Source of the DNA: Streptomyces sp. KL109B
GTDB taxonomy: Bacteria; Actinomycetota; Actinomycetes; Streptomycetales; Streptomycetaceae
DNA: 64,000 bases
Direction: 5' to 3'
NCBI RefSeq assembly: GCF_030766935.1
Contig: NZ_JASERL010000017.1
Coordinates: 62,001 to 126,000 of the forward strand
In this document: positions 34,238 to 43,022 of the stretch, in pieces
Layout of the letters: the number at the start of each line of letters is the position of its first letter
Numbering within the stretch: the stretch's first letter is position 1
Notes under the pieces: generated by a model
Told to the model about the DNA's origin: nothing
Databases searched by the model: none
What the model saw: only the letters and a program-made list of their open reading frames with translations
Translations under genes and position numbers: made by a program

Positions 34238-35573
34238 ACCGGGCGAGCGCGTCCGGCAGTTCGACGATCGGGTCGGGATAGTCGTCGAGGGCGGCCCGGT
34301 CAAGGCCTGCCGCCTTCCACGGCGTGTGCACCGCGGGCCCCTCGACACCGGCCAACTCCGGTACCCAGCGCCGCACATACGCGCCGTCCGGGTCGTACCG
34401 CTTCGCCTGCGTCACCGGATTGAGCACCCGGTTCGGCCGGCTGTCCGTGCCGGTGCCCGCCACCCACTGCCAGTTCAACTGGTTGTTCGCGACGTCCCCG
34501 TCCACCAGCAGCCCCAGGAAGTGCCGCGCGCCCACCCGCCAGTCCACGTACAGCGTCTTGGCGAGGAACGACGCGGTGAGCAGCCGCCCCCGGTTGTGCA
34601 TCCAGCCCTCGTGGCGCAGCTGCCGCATCGCCGCGTCGACCACCGGATATCCCGTACGCCCCTCCTGCCACGCCTCGACCTCCTCGGGCGCCGTGCGCCA
34701 ACGGTCGCCCTTGGAGCGGTAGTCGGCGTGCGCGGCGTCCGGCCGCGCGGCCAGCACCTGGTGGTGGAAGTCCCGCCACGCGAGCTGCCGCACGAAGGCA
34801 TCGGCGCCGGGCCCACCGACCGCGTCGGCCCGCCGCACCGCCTCGACCGGGCCCAGCGTGCCGAAGTGCAGATGCGGCGACAGCCGCGACGTGGCGTCGC
34901 CCGCGAGGTCGTCGTGCCGGTCCTCGTACGCGGCGATCCCCGAGCGCAGCCAGCCGGTCAGGAGCGCGCGGGCCGCCCGTTCACCGCCCTCGGCGAGCCC
35001 CGGCGACACCCCCGTCACATCCGCCCGCGCGGGCAGCACCTCGGAGCCGACGCCGTCGGGGACCCGGACCGCGCGCGGCGCCCGTACGACCGACCGCGGT
35101 CCGTGCTCGGACCAGCGCCGGTGATAGGGCGTGAACACCGCGAAGTGGTCCCGGGCGTCGGGCGTGACGGCGCCGGGCGGGACGCAGGTGACGACGCCGT
35201 CGTGGGCCACCAGCTCGCAGCCGAGGCGGCGCAGCGTGTCCCTGAGCCGGTCCTCCCTGCGGTGCGCGTACGCGGAGACGCCGCCCGCCACGTGCACGGC
35301 GCACGCGTCCGTCTCGGTCACCACCTTCGCCACCTCGTCGACCACGTCGCCCGAGCGCACCACGAGCCGCCCGCCCCGCTCCCGCAGCGCCGCGTCCAGG
35401 TCCCGCAGACAGTCGGCGAGGAACGCCTCCCGGTTCGGCGCGAGGAACCCCGCCGTCCCCGTGTCCCGGACGAACAGCGGCACGACGGCGTCCGCCGAGC
35501 TCAACGCCGCCCGCAGCGGCGGGTGATCGTGCACTCGGAGGTCGGAGGTGAACAGGACGACGCGGACACGCAC
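34212..35573 (-). CDS. phr: Deoxyribodipyrimidine photolyase
   Basis: A 453-residue class I CPD photolyase/cryptochrome family protein. N-terminal antenna domain about 1-130 (VLFTSDLRVHDHPPL) and FAD domain about 190-440 with SRLSPHLHFG, WRDFHHQVL, TGYPVVDAAMRQL and NNQLNWQWVAGTGTDSRPNR. It repairs UV cyclobutane dimers with light. Start is GTG 35573 with AGGAG 9 nt upstream. Position beside litR/litS-like genes suggests light induction. Confidence 0.94.
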   Translation of the reverse strand: MRVRVVLFTSDLRVHDHPPLRAALSSADAVVPLFVRDTGTAGFLAPNREAFLADCLRDLDAALRERGGRLVVRSGDVVDEVAKVVTETDACAVHVAGGVSAYAHRREDRLRDTLRRLGCELVAHDGVVTCVPPGAVTPDARDHFAVFTPYHRRWSEHGPRSVVRAPRAVRVPDGVGSEVLPARADVTGVSPGLAEGGERAARALLTGWLRSGIAAYEDRHDDLAGDATSRLSPHLHFGTLGPVEAVRRADAVGGPGADAFVRQLAWRDFHHQVLAARPDAAHADYRSKGDRWRTAPEEVEAWQEGRTGYPVVDAAMRQLRHEGWMHNRGRLLTASFLAKTLYVDWRVGARHFLGLLVDGDVANNQLNWQWVAGTGTDSRPNRVLNPVTQAKRYDPDGAYVRRWVPELAGVEGPAVHTPWKAAGLDRAALDDYPDPIVELPDALARFRRARDLD

Positions 35574-35637
35574 GGATGAACTCCTGGTCGATGTCAGGGG
35601 GAGGGGGAGGCGATGCGATGCGATGCGACGGTGGGCT

Positions 35638-35694
35638 GCGTCAGCCTTTGTTGGCCGCGTCAGCGCTTCTTGGCCGCGTCAGCCCTTCTCGGCC
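35638..35694. repeat. 19-bp tandem repeat, three copies, each with a stop triplet
   Basis: Three 19-bp units of the type GCGTCAGCGCTTCTTGGCC at 35638-35656, 35657-35675 and 35676-35694. On the minus strand each copy contains TGA at the same place, and the last is the real stop (35679-35681) of the SDR gene. Confidence 0.88.
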
Positions 35695-37220
35695 GAGGGC
35701 GCCCGCGGATGCACCGAGCGCCCGGACGGGCCTCGCTCCGCCGTCGCCGCGATGTTGCGCGCCATCCCGCCGAACACCACGGAGTGGAACGGCGCCACGC
35801 TCCACCAGTACGCCTGCCCCGCGAGGCCGTGCGGGTGGAACAGCGCCCGCTGCCGGTAGCGGGCCCGGCCGCCGTCCGCCGGCTCCACGGACAGTTCGAG
35901 CCAGGCCAGACCCGGCAGGCGCATCTCGGCGCGCAACCGCAGCAGCCGCCCCGGCTCGATCTCCTCCACCCGCCAGAAGTCCAGCGAGTCGCCGACCCGC
36001 AGCCGTGCCGCGTCCCGCCGCCCGCGCCGCAGCCCCACGCCGCCCACGAACCGGTCGAGCCAGCCGCGCACCGCCCACGCGAGCGGGAACGAGTACCAGC
36101 CGTGCTCCCCGCCGATGCCCTCGACCACGTCCCACAGCCGCTCGGGCGAGGCGTCGACGAACCGCTCCCGCTCGTCCGTGTACAGGCTGCCGCCCGCCCA
36201 GTCCGGGTCGGTGGGCAGCGGATCGCTGGGGGCGCCAGGCAGCGCGGCGGACGACCAGCGGGTGGCCACCCGCGCCTCCTGGACCCGGCGCAGCGCAAGC
36301 GCCACCGCCTCGTCGAACCCGACCGGGGAGCCCGGCGGATACGCCGCCCACCGCTCGATGTCCCGCTCCTGGCACACGACCTCGTGGCGCAGCGACTCGG
36401 TGAGCGGCCGGGCGATCGCGGCGGGGACCGGGGTCACCAGGCCCACCCAGTGGCTCGACAGGCCGGGGCTGAGCATCGGCACCCCGACCACGACCCGCCG
36501 GGGCAGCCGCGCCACCGCCGCGTACCGGAGCATCATGTCGCGGTAGGTGAGCACGTCGGGGCCGCCGATGTCGAAGGCGCGGGACACCTCGGGCGGCAGC
36601 GTCGCCGCGGCCACGAGGCAGCGCAGCACGTCGCGGACCGCGATCGGCTGGATCCGGGTGCGCACCCAGCTCGGCGTCACCATCACCGGCAGCCGCTCCG
36701 TCAGATAACGCAGCATCTCGAACGAAGCGGAGCCGGAACCGATGATCACGGCGGCGCGCAGCACCGTCGTCGGCACGCCCGAGTCCAGCAGGATGCGGCC
36801 GACCTCCGCCCGCGAGCGCAGATGCGGCGACAGCTCCCGCTCGGGCACCCCGGCGGGCGTGAGCCCGCCCAGATACACGATCCGCCGCACACCCGCCTTG
36901 CGGGCCTCCTCCGCGAAGAGCGTCGCCGCCTCGCGGTCGGTGCGCTCGAAGTCCCGGCCGGTGCCGAGCGCGTGCACCAGGTAGTACGCGACATCGATGC
37001 CGCGCAGCGCCGCGCCGACCGACTCCCGGTCCAGGACATCGCCGCGCGCGATCTCCACGCTGCCCGCCCAGGGATGGTCGCGGAGCTTGCCGGGGGAGCG
37101 GGCCAGGCACCGCACCCGGCGGCCCGCCGCGAGCAGCTCCGGGACGAGCCGGCCGCCGATGTAGCCGGTCGCCCCGGTGACCAGGCAACGCCGCCCGGAG
37201 CGGTCCGCGTGCACGTTCAT
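35679..37220 (-). CDS. SDR family NAD(P)-binding oxidoreductase with DUF2867 domain
   Basis: A 513-residue fusion. Residues about 8-230 are an atypical extended SDR with TGATGYIGGRLVPELL and IVYLGG, where the catalytic YxxxK is not clear. Residues about 340-495 are DUF2867, an START-like domain (LWDVVEGIGGEHGWYSFPLAWAVRG partly quoted: GEHGWYSFPLAWAVRG). Such genes often lie beside photolyases; a role in light or redox stress is plausible but unproven. GAGGGAG lies just before ATG 37220. Confidence 0.85.
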   Translation of the reverse strand: MNVHADRSGRRCLVTGATGYIGGRLVPELLAAGRRVRCLARSPGKLRDHPWAGSVEIARGDVLDRESVGAALRGIDVAYYLVHALGTGRDFERTDREAATLFAEEARKAGVRRIVYLGGLTPAGVPERELSPHLRSRAEVGRILLDSGVPTTVLRAAVIIGSGSASFEMLRYLTERLPVMVTPSWVRTRIQPIAVRDVLRCLVAAATLPPEVSRAFDIGGPDVLTYRDMMLRYAAVARLPRRVVVGVPMLSPGLSSHWVGLVTPVPAAIARPLTESLRHEVVCQERDIERWAAYPPGSPVGFDEAVALALRRVQEARVATRWSSAALPGAPSDPLPTDPDWAGGSLYTDERERFVDASPERLWDVVEGIGGEHGWYSFPLAWAVRGWLDRFVGGVGLRRGRRDAARLRVGDSLDFWRVEEIEPGRLLRLRAEMRLPGLAWLELSVEPADGGRARYRQRALFHPHGLAGQAYWWSVAPFHSVVFGGMARNIAATAERGPSGRSVHPRAPSAEKG

Positions 37221-37310
37221 GGGTCTCCCTCGTTCGCCCCCTTCCACCACCGTCCACCCCATGAACGACTTCCGCATCGACGGGGCTGGTGGATGCACCC
37301 GTTCCGGATG

Positions 37311-37355
37311 GCCTGCGGCGCCACGGCCTGCGGCGCCACGGTCCGCGGCGCCACG
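37311..37355. repeat. 15-bp tandem repeat, three copies, just past a stop codon
   Basis: GCCTGCGGCGCCACG occurs twice exactly and once with changes (GTCCGCGGCGCCACG). A fourth, worn copy leads up to the stop of the 659-residue protein gene at 37372-37374. Confidence 0.82.
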
Positions 37356-37371
37356 GTGAGCGACGCAATGG

Positions 37372-39351
37372 TCAACGGTGCTCGGGTGCCACCTCCGTCA
37401 GCCGTTCCCCGGTGTCGAGGCGGGCCGTCACGCGGACCGTGCCGTGCTCGGGCGCGCGCACGGCCAGGGTGCGGCCCTTGTGGGACTCGCGCACCGCGCC
37501 GCTCGCCTCGATCCGGGTGACCGCCCGGCTCCCCGCCGCCAGCAGATACCAGTGGCCGTCCGGCGACTTCCACCGGGTGTCGGCCACCACGTGCTGACCG
37601 AACCGGCTGCACGCCGCCGTGTGCCGGGCCTCGCCGACGAGCCGGGCCGGTGCCGCGGCGGCGGAGCCGGGCGTGCGCAGCAGCAGCGCGACATCGCCGG
37701 GACCCCGCCACGTGGCGGCCCGCACACAGGACCACACGCCCTGACCCCCGTCCTTCGGCAACGGCTGCTCGGCGAAGTCCCAGGCGTTCACGGCCCGGAC
37801 GCCGCCGCCCCGCCACGCCGTGAGCCGGCAGGCGGTGTGCGCCCACGCGACGAGCGCAGGCCCGCCGGTGGCCTCGCGCGGCTGCCGGGGCGGCGGCGTG
37901 CCGTGGCCCGGCGGCGGCGTGTACGTGAGGTGCACCGGGGAGAGCCCGCCGAGGTCGGCGAGGAGGAACGAGTGGTTCTCCACGATCCGTGGCGAGGACC
38001 GCAGTTGGAGCACAGGACGCCGCGCGCAGCCGTCCGTGGGCGCGACGGGAACGTCGTCGGTCACCCCGTCGTCCGACACCCCAAGCGGCCGCCCCGGAGT
38101 GTCCGGCCGCAGCAGGTCCCGCGTCGTGGCCTCGGTGACCCACGGCGCCGTCAGATAGCGGGCGGAGCCGTGCGACCGGGCGAGGACGACGGCCGCCGCC
38201 GTGGTCACGTCGGCGTCGTCGACCCGGGCCAGGGCGAGGGCGGCGGCGCCGTCCCCGGCGGGCTCGGTGTAGCGGGCCAGGCGTTCGCCGTCGGTCAGGA
38301 GGACCACGGCGCGGCCGTCGACGTCGCCCGCGAACAGCAGTTGCGGGGCGCGCGGCGGCGCGTCGGCCGGGGTGTCCTGGGTCCGCTGGACGCGTACGGA
38401 ATCGGAGGGCTCGGCCCACGCGGCGAGCGCCCGGTCCAGCAGGGCCCTGTCGTCGTCGCGGTCGCCGCGCGCGGGCCAGGCAGTGAAGTCGACCCGCGAG
38501 GTGTCCGCCCAGGTGTCACGCCCGGCACGGGCGAGGTCGCCGTAACGGGAGGCCGCTGTGGCCGGGGCGCCGCCCGTCGCCTCCTGCGGAGGGGCGGAAC
38601 CGGGGGCGAGCAGCGTCAGCGCCGCGACGACGGCCGCGGCTCCCACGGCGAGGGCCGCCGCCCGGGTCCGCCGCGCCCGCCGCAGCAGATCGGTGGGGCG
38701 GGTCTGCACCGAGCAGGCGTCGAACTCCTGGGAGCGCAGCAACGCCTCGGCGGCGGGCCCCGCCACGGCGTCCAGGGCGGCGGACTCCCGCACCGCGTCC
38801 CGCGGCTCCGCCACACCGGCCGCGGCGAGCAGCGCCGCCGCCCGCCCGTCGTCCGCCCCGTCGACGTGTCGGAGCACGAACGCGGCGCGCGCCGGGGCCG
38901 ACGCGCCCGCGAGGGCCCGGACGAGCGCGAGCTCCTCGGCGCCACCGGAGCGCGGAAACAGCCGCAGCCCCCAGACGACCGGGAGCCGGGGCGTCAGGGC
39001 GCGCGGCGGCGGCAGCGCGCCGGGCCAGCCCGGCGGCCGGTGCCCGGCGGACAGGGCGGCCCCGAGCACCCGCACCCGCAGCGCGTCTCCCGCGTCTCCC
39101 GGGTCTCCCGCGGCGTCGGCGGCGTCCTCCGGGGCCCGGGGCGCGGGCACCGCGGCGGGCCGCCGTCCCGGCAGGGCGCGCTGCACGGCGGTGTGCGCGA
39201 GCAGCACCCGGCGATGGCGGGTGAAGGCGTCGGGGAGGGTGAGATAGGCCAGGCGCACGAGGGCGGTGTACTCCTCGAGCAGCGCGCTCTCGGCCCGGTC
39301 GGAGGCTATCCGTGTCCGGGGGATACTGGTCGCGCGGTGGAGCTTGGGCAT
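37372..39351 (-). CDS. Large single-helix membrane protein, function unknown
   Basis: A 659-residue protein. The first ~200 residues are helical and faintly recall sigma-factor-like regions (LLEEYTALVRLAYLTLPD, ALVRALAGASAPARAAFVLRHV). One membrane helix lies about 224-244 (AALAVGAAAVVAALTLLAPG). The extracytoplasmic part has beta-rich segments and several cysteines but no known domain. ATG 39351 is used; a longer frame to 39534 overlaps the divergent promoter. It faces an HATPase gene on the other strand, so a signalling pair is possible but speculative. Confidence 0.65.
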   Translation of the reverse strand: MPKLHRATSIPRTRIASDRAESALLEEYTALVRLAYLTLPDAFTRHRRVLLAHTAVQRALPGRRPAAVPAPRAPEDAADAAGDPGDAGDALRVRVLGAALSAGHRPPGWPGALPPPRALTPRLPVVWGLRLFPRSGGAEELALVRALAGASAPARAAFVLRHVDGADDGRAAALLAAAGVAEPRDAVRESAALDAVAGPAAEALLRSQEFDACSVQTRPTDLLRRARRTRAAALAVGAAAVVAALTLLAPGSAPPQEATGGAPATAASRYGDLARAGRDTWADTSRVDFTAWPARGDRDDDRALLDRALAAWAEPSDSVRVQRTQDTPADAPPRAPQLLFAGDVDGRAVVLLTDGERLARYTEPAGDGAAALALARVDDADVTTAAAVVLARSHGSARYLTAPWVTEATTRDLLRPDTPGRPLGVSDDGVTDDVPVAPTDGCARRPVLQLRSSPRIVENHSFLLADLGGLSPVHLTYTPPPGHGTPPPRQPREATGGPALVAWAHTACRLTAWRGGGVRAVNAWDFAEQPLPKDGGQGVWSCVRAATWRGPGDVALLLRTPGSAAAAPARLVGEARHTAACSRFGQHVVADTRWKSPDGHWYLLAAGSRAVTRIEASGAVRESHKGRTLAVRAPEHGTVRVTARLDTGERLTEVAPEHR

Positions 39352-39520
39352 GATGGGCCTCTCCCCGAAGTTCGAAGTGACGCTGTGTCGTCCTTCAAAC
39401 GACGCTCCCGGGAGAACGGTCACCTCGTCGGAAATTCGACAGGACTGCGCGGCCTCAAGCGGGGTATCAGCAGGCTGCGGGTCCCCATCACGGAGTTCCG
39501 CAGGCGTGAAAGAGACACGA

Positions 39521-39970
39521 ATGACCGAGTACATGGACGGGGCAGTGATCCCCCCGGGCTTCGACGAGGAAGTCGGGCCACTGAGGCAGGCGACCCACTA
39601 CGCCGGAGACGAGGGGTGCCTGGCCGACGCGCGCGGGTTCGCCGACGTGTTCCTCACCCGGCTGCGCCAGGAGTGGTGCGTCGAACTCGACCCGCGGACG
39701 GCCGGGGACGTCCTCCTCGTCGTCAGCGAACTGATCACCAACGCGGACCGGCACAGCACCGGACCGTACGTCCTGGAACTCGAGGGCTCGACGCGGCACA
39801 TCGCCGTCACCGTCTACGACAGCAGCGCCGCCGTGCCGATCCGCTTCCCGTGGGACCCGGGGCGCGTGGGCGGGCACGGCATGGAGATCGTCGACGCGCT
39901 CGCCGCCGTGACCGTCGAGCGGGTGCCGGTCGGCAAGCGCGTACGCGCGGTGCTGACGCTCGCCTCCTGA
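39521..39970 (+). CDS. HATPase_c anti-sigma/regulatory kinase-like protein (RsbW-like)
   Basis: A 149-residue GHKL ATPase domain alone. The N box is ELITNADRHS, the D box region is VYDSSAAVPIRF and the G2 region is GGHGMEIVDALAA. Streptomyces has dozens of such proteins, which act as anti-sigma factors or as ATP-dependent partners of anti-anti-sigma proteins. No sigma or STAS gene is adjacent. The stop codon lies in an exact 17-bp duplication. Confidence 0.85.
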   Translation: MTEYMDGAVIPPGFDEEVGPLRQATHYAGDEGCLADARGFADVFLTRLRQEWCVELDPRTAGDVLLVVSELITNADRHSTGPYVLELEGSTRHIAVTVYDSSAAVPIRFPWDPGRVGGHGMEIVDALAAVTVERVPVGKRVRAVLTLAS

Positions 39971-39995
39971 ACCCGAGCGCCTCCTGAACCCGAGC
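39962..39995 (+). repeat. Exact 17-bp tandem duplication across a stop codon
   Basis: GCCTCCTGAACCCGAGC occurs at 39962-39978 and 39979-39995 without a mismatch. The TGA in the first copy is the stop of the HATPase gene; the second copy repeats it in another frame. Confidence 0.92.
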
Positions 39996-40117
39996 CTGTT
40001 GGGCGTCCCGCCCGAAGGCGGCGCGAGGCGCTGATCCATCATGGTGTGCCGACGTTCACCCACGGACGCGCCGGTGAGGCACACCTGTTCAGGAGGCACG
40101 ACATCAACACCCCGGAC

Positions 40118-41515
40118 ATGACAGGCACGGTGCGCGAACTCGCCGCCGCGCTCCCGGACAGCACCCTCGTCACCGACCCGGACGTCCTCGCGTCCCTCGG
40201 CCACGACGACGCCGAGTGGGCCCCCATGGGCCGGCCGCTCGCCGCGCTGCGAGCCGGCTCCGCCGAGGAGGTCGAGGCCGCGGTGCGGGTCTGCGCCGCG
40301 CGCGGCATACCCGTCGTCACCCGCGGCGCGGGCACCGGCCTGTCGGGCGGGGCGAACGCCGTCGACGGCTGCCTCGTGCTCGACGTGTCGAGGATGAACC
40401 GGATCCTGGAGATCGACACGGAGAACCTGATCGCCGTCGTCGAGCCGGGCGTCGTCAACAACGACCTCAAGGCCGCCGTCGCCGAACACGGCCTCTGGTA
40501 CCCGCCGGACCCGGCCAGCGCCCCCTGGTCCACGATCGGCGGCAACGTCTCCACGAACGCGGGCGGCCTGTGCTGCCTGAAGTACGGCGTCACCCGCGAC
40601 TACGTCCTCGGCATGGAGGTCGTCATGGGCGGCCCGGCGGGGGAGTACGGCAGCCGGGTGCGGCTCGGCAGGCGCACCACGAAGGGCGTCGCGGGCTACG
40701 ACCTGACCAGCCTGTTCGTGGGCTCCGAAGGCACCTTCGGCGTCATCACCGAGATCACGCTGAAGCTGCGGCCCGCTCCCGCCGCGCAGCCGCGCACCGT
40801 CGTCGGCAACTTCGACAGCCTCGTCGCGGCGGGCGCCGCCGTCGCCCTCCTCACCAGCCGCGGCCTCGCGCCCGCCGCCCTCGAACTCCTCGACCGCGCC
40901 TGCATGGAGGCCGTCGAGAACTGGAAGCACCTCGGCATCGAACCCGGCGCCGAGGCGATGCTCCTCGCCCGTGTCGACGCCCCGGGCGACGCGGGCGAGA
41001 CCGAGGCGAGCGCGATCGCCGATGCCTTCCGGGAGGCGGGCGCGCTGTGGGCCGAGCAGTCCACCGACGCCGTGGAGGCGGAGGCCCTGTTCGACGTACG
41101 ACGTCTCGCGTATCCCGCGCTCGAGCGGCTCGGCCCGGTGCTCACCGAGGACCTGTGCGTGCCCCGGTCTGCCGTGCCGGGGATGCTCGCCACCATCGAG
41201 AAGATCGGGCGCGCGCACGGCGTACGCATCGCGACCATCGCGCACGCGGGGGACGGCAATCTGCACCCGCTGCTGATCACCGAGCCCGGCGACGAGGCGC
41301 AGCGCGTCGCGGCGCAGGCGGCGTTCGAGGAACTCCTCCAGGCCGCGATCGCCGCGGGCGGCACCGTCACCGGCGAGCACGGCGTGGGCCTGCTCAAGCG
41401 CGGCGGCATGCGCGACGAACTGGGGCCCGCCGTCTGCGCGTTGCAGCGCGCCGTGAAGCAGACCCTGGATCCGCTCGACCTCTTCAATCCCGGCAAGGTC
41501 GTCGGCGAGGACTGA
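40118..41515 (+). CDS. FAD-binding oxidase, GlcD/lactate dehydrogenase (D-specific) family
   Basis: A 465-residue flavoprotein. The PCMH FAD domain (about 35-215) has VVTRGAGTGLSGGANAV and WSTIGGNVSTNAGG; the FAD-oxidase C-terminal domain has AHAGDGNLHPLLI and GTVTGEHGVGLLKR. It probably oxidises D-2-hydroxy acids such as glycolate or D-lactate. The first ATG is 40118, but the only strong ribosome site (AGGAGG 40091-40096) is spaced 6 nt from an ATC at 40103, so the true start may be that ATC, adding five residues. GlcE/GlcF partners are absent. Confidence 0.87.
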   Translation: MTGTVRELAAALPDSTLVTDPDVLASLGHDDAEWAPMGRPLAALRAGSAEEVEAAVRVCAARGIPVVTRGAGTGLSGGANAVDGCLVLDVSRMNRILEIDTENLIAVVEPGVVNNDLKAAVAEHGLWYPPDPASAPWSTIGGNVSTNAGGLCCLKYGVTRDYVLGMEVVMGGPAGEYGSRVRLGRRTTKGVAGYDLTSLFVGSEGTFGVITEITLKLRPAPAAQPRTVVGNFDSLVAAGAAVALLTSRGLAPAALELLDRACMEAVENWKHLGIEPGAEAMLLARVDAPGDAGETEASAIADAFREAGALWAEQSTDAVEAEALFDVRRLAYPALERLGPVLTEDLCVPRSAVPGMLATIEKIGRAHGVRIATIAHAGDGNLHPLLITEPGDEAQRVAAQAAFEELLQAAIAAGGTVTGEHGVGLLKRGGMRDELGPAVCALQRAVKQTLDPLDLFNPGKVVGED

Positions 41516-41672
41516 GGCTCCGACTCCTGGCAGCCCGCACCTGGGTGCCTCTTTGCGCGGCACGCCGCCCTAAATGAGGCAATTGTCCGTTTATCGGCCC
41601 TACGGTGCGGGGGTCGGTGTCCGTGTGGGGGGACGCACAACGCCCCTGCGCGGGGCGCGGATTGGGTTGCCC

Positions 41673-42950
41673 ATGGAGTCCAGCGGAATCAGTCGTAGAC
41701 GTATGGCGGGTCTCGGCCTCGGCGCCGGTCTCGGCGCCGCCGCCGGGGCCCTCGCCGGTTGCGGGACGAGCGGCCGGGAGAAGGGAAGTCCACCTCCGGC
41801 AGGCCCCGCCCGGCACCCCGAACGCCCCGCCAAGAAGGCACTGCCCCGCCTCATCGGCGACGGCTCCACCTCGTACACGGGCAGGCAGCCCAAGCAGCCC
41901 GCCGCGCCCGCCGCCCTCGAACCCGGCCAGACGCCACCCCAGTTCGTCGTCTTCTCCTGGGACGGCGCGGGCGAGGTCGGAGGCGGCCTGTTCCCCCGCT
42001 TCCTCGAACTGGCCCGGCAGCACGACGCCCGCATGACCTTCTTCCTGTCCGGGCTCTACCTCCTGCCCGAAGCGCAGAAGCGCCGCTACGTACCGCCGAA
42101 CAACCCCGTAGGCGCCTCCGACATCGGCTACCTCACCGACCCGCACGTCAAGGAGACCCTGAAGTACGTCCATCAGGCCTGGCTCGACGGGCACGAGATC
42201 GGCACCCACTTCAACGGGCACTTCTGCGGCGGCGCGGGCTCCGTCGCCCACTGGAGCTCCAAGCAGTGGCGCGACGAGATCGAACAGGCCCGCACCTTCG
42301 TCAAGTCCTGGCGCACGCACACCGGTTGGCACGACCAGCCGGCGCTGCCCTTCGACTACGACAAGGAACTCGTCGGCGGCCGCACGCCCTGTCTGCTCGG
42401 CCAGGAGAACCTGCTGCCCGTCGCCCGCGAACTCGGCTGGCGCTACGACGCCTCCTCGCCCGGCGGACTGCAACGCTGGCCGGACAAGCGGCACGGCGTC
42501 TGGGACCTGCCGCTCCAGGGCGTCCCGTTCCCCGGGCACGGCTTCGACGTGCTGTCCATGGACTACAACATCCTCGCCAACCAGTCGAAGAACTCCACCC
42601 GCGCCCCGTCCCACAACTATCCGGCCTGGCGCACCCAGGCCACCGAGGCGTACCTCGCCGGTTTCCGGCGCGCGTACGAGACGAACCGCGCGCCCTTCTT
42701 CATCGGCAACCACTTCGAGGACTGGAACGGCGGCATCTACATGGACGCCGTCGAGGAGGCCCTGAAGCGGATCGCCGACAAGGCCGCAGGCGGCGACGTA
42801 CGACTGGTGTCCTTCCGGCAGTTCGTCGACTGGCTCGACGCGCAGGACCCGGCCGTCCTCGCCAAGCTGCGCGAACTCCAGGTGGGGGAGCGGCCGGCGG
42901 GCGGCTGGAACAAGTATCTGCGAGTGTCGAAGAGCCCGTCGGCAGCCTGA
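41673..42950 (+). CDS. Tat-exported lipoprotein with NodB-like polysaccharide deacetylase fold
   Basis: A 425-residue protein. The N-terminus has SRRRMAGLGLG and a lipobox-like ALAG-C (Cys about 30), so export by Tat and lipidation are likely. The NodB-like domain begins at VVFSWDGAG (Asp site) and has GHEIGTHFNGH, the H-x3-H metal site. The domain is longer than typical chitooligosaccharide deacetylases, and its substrate may be a wall polymer or fungal glycan. ATG 41673 is chosen to place the twin arginines near the start. Confidence 0.78.
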   Translation: MESSGISRRRMAGLGLGAGLGAAAGALAGCGTSGREKGSPPPAGPARHPERPAKKALPRLIGDGSTSYTGRQPKQPAAPAALEPGQTPPQFVVFSWDGAGEVGGGLFPRFLELARQHDARMTFFLSGLYLLPEAQKRRYVPPNNPVGASDIGYLTDPHVKETLKYVHQAWLDGHEIGTHFNGHFCGGAGSVAHWSSKQWRDEIEQARTFVKSWRTHTGWHDQPALPFDYDKELVGGRTPCLLGQENLLPVARELGWRYDASSPGGLQRWPDKRHGVWDLPLQGVPFPGHGFDVLSMDYNILANQSKNSTRAPSHNYPAWRTQATEAYLAGFRRAYETNRAPFFIGNHFEDWNGGIYMDAVEEALKRIADKAAGGDVRLVSFRQFVDWLDAQDPAVLAKLRELQVGERPAGGWNKYLRVSKSPSAA

Positions 42951-43022
42951 GTAGAACCGGCACGCACCGGACAGACAGCCCACGAGAGCCAGACCGTACG
43001 GACAGGACGAGGAGGCGGTGTG

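Noticed and set aside
37378-39987. An 869-codon plus-strand ORF opposite the unknown membrane protein gene
   Set aside because: Same shadow effect; it also runs through the HATPase gene in another frame.
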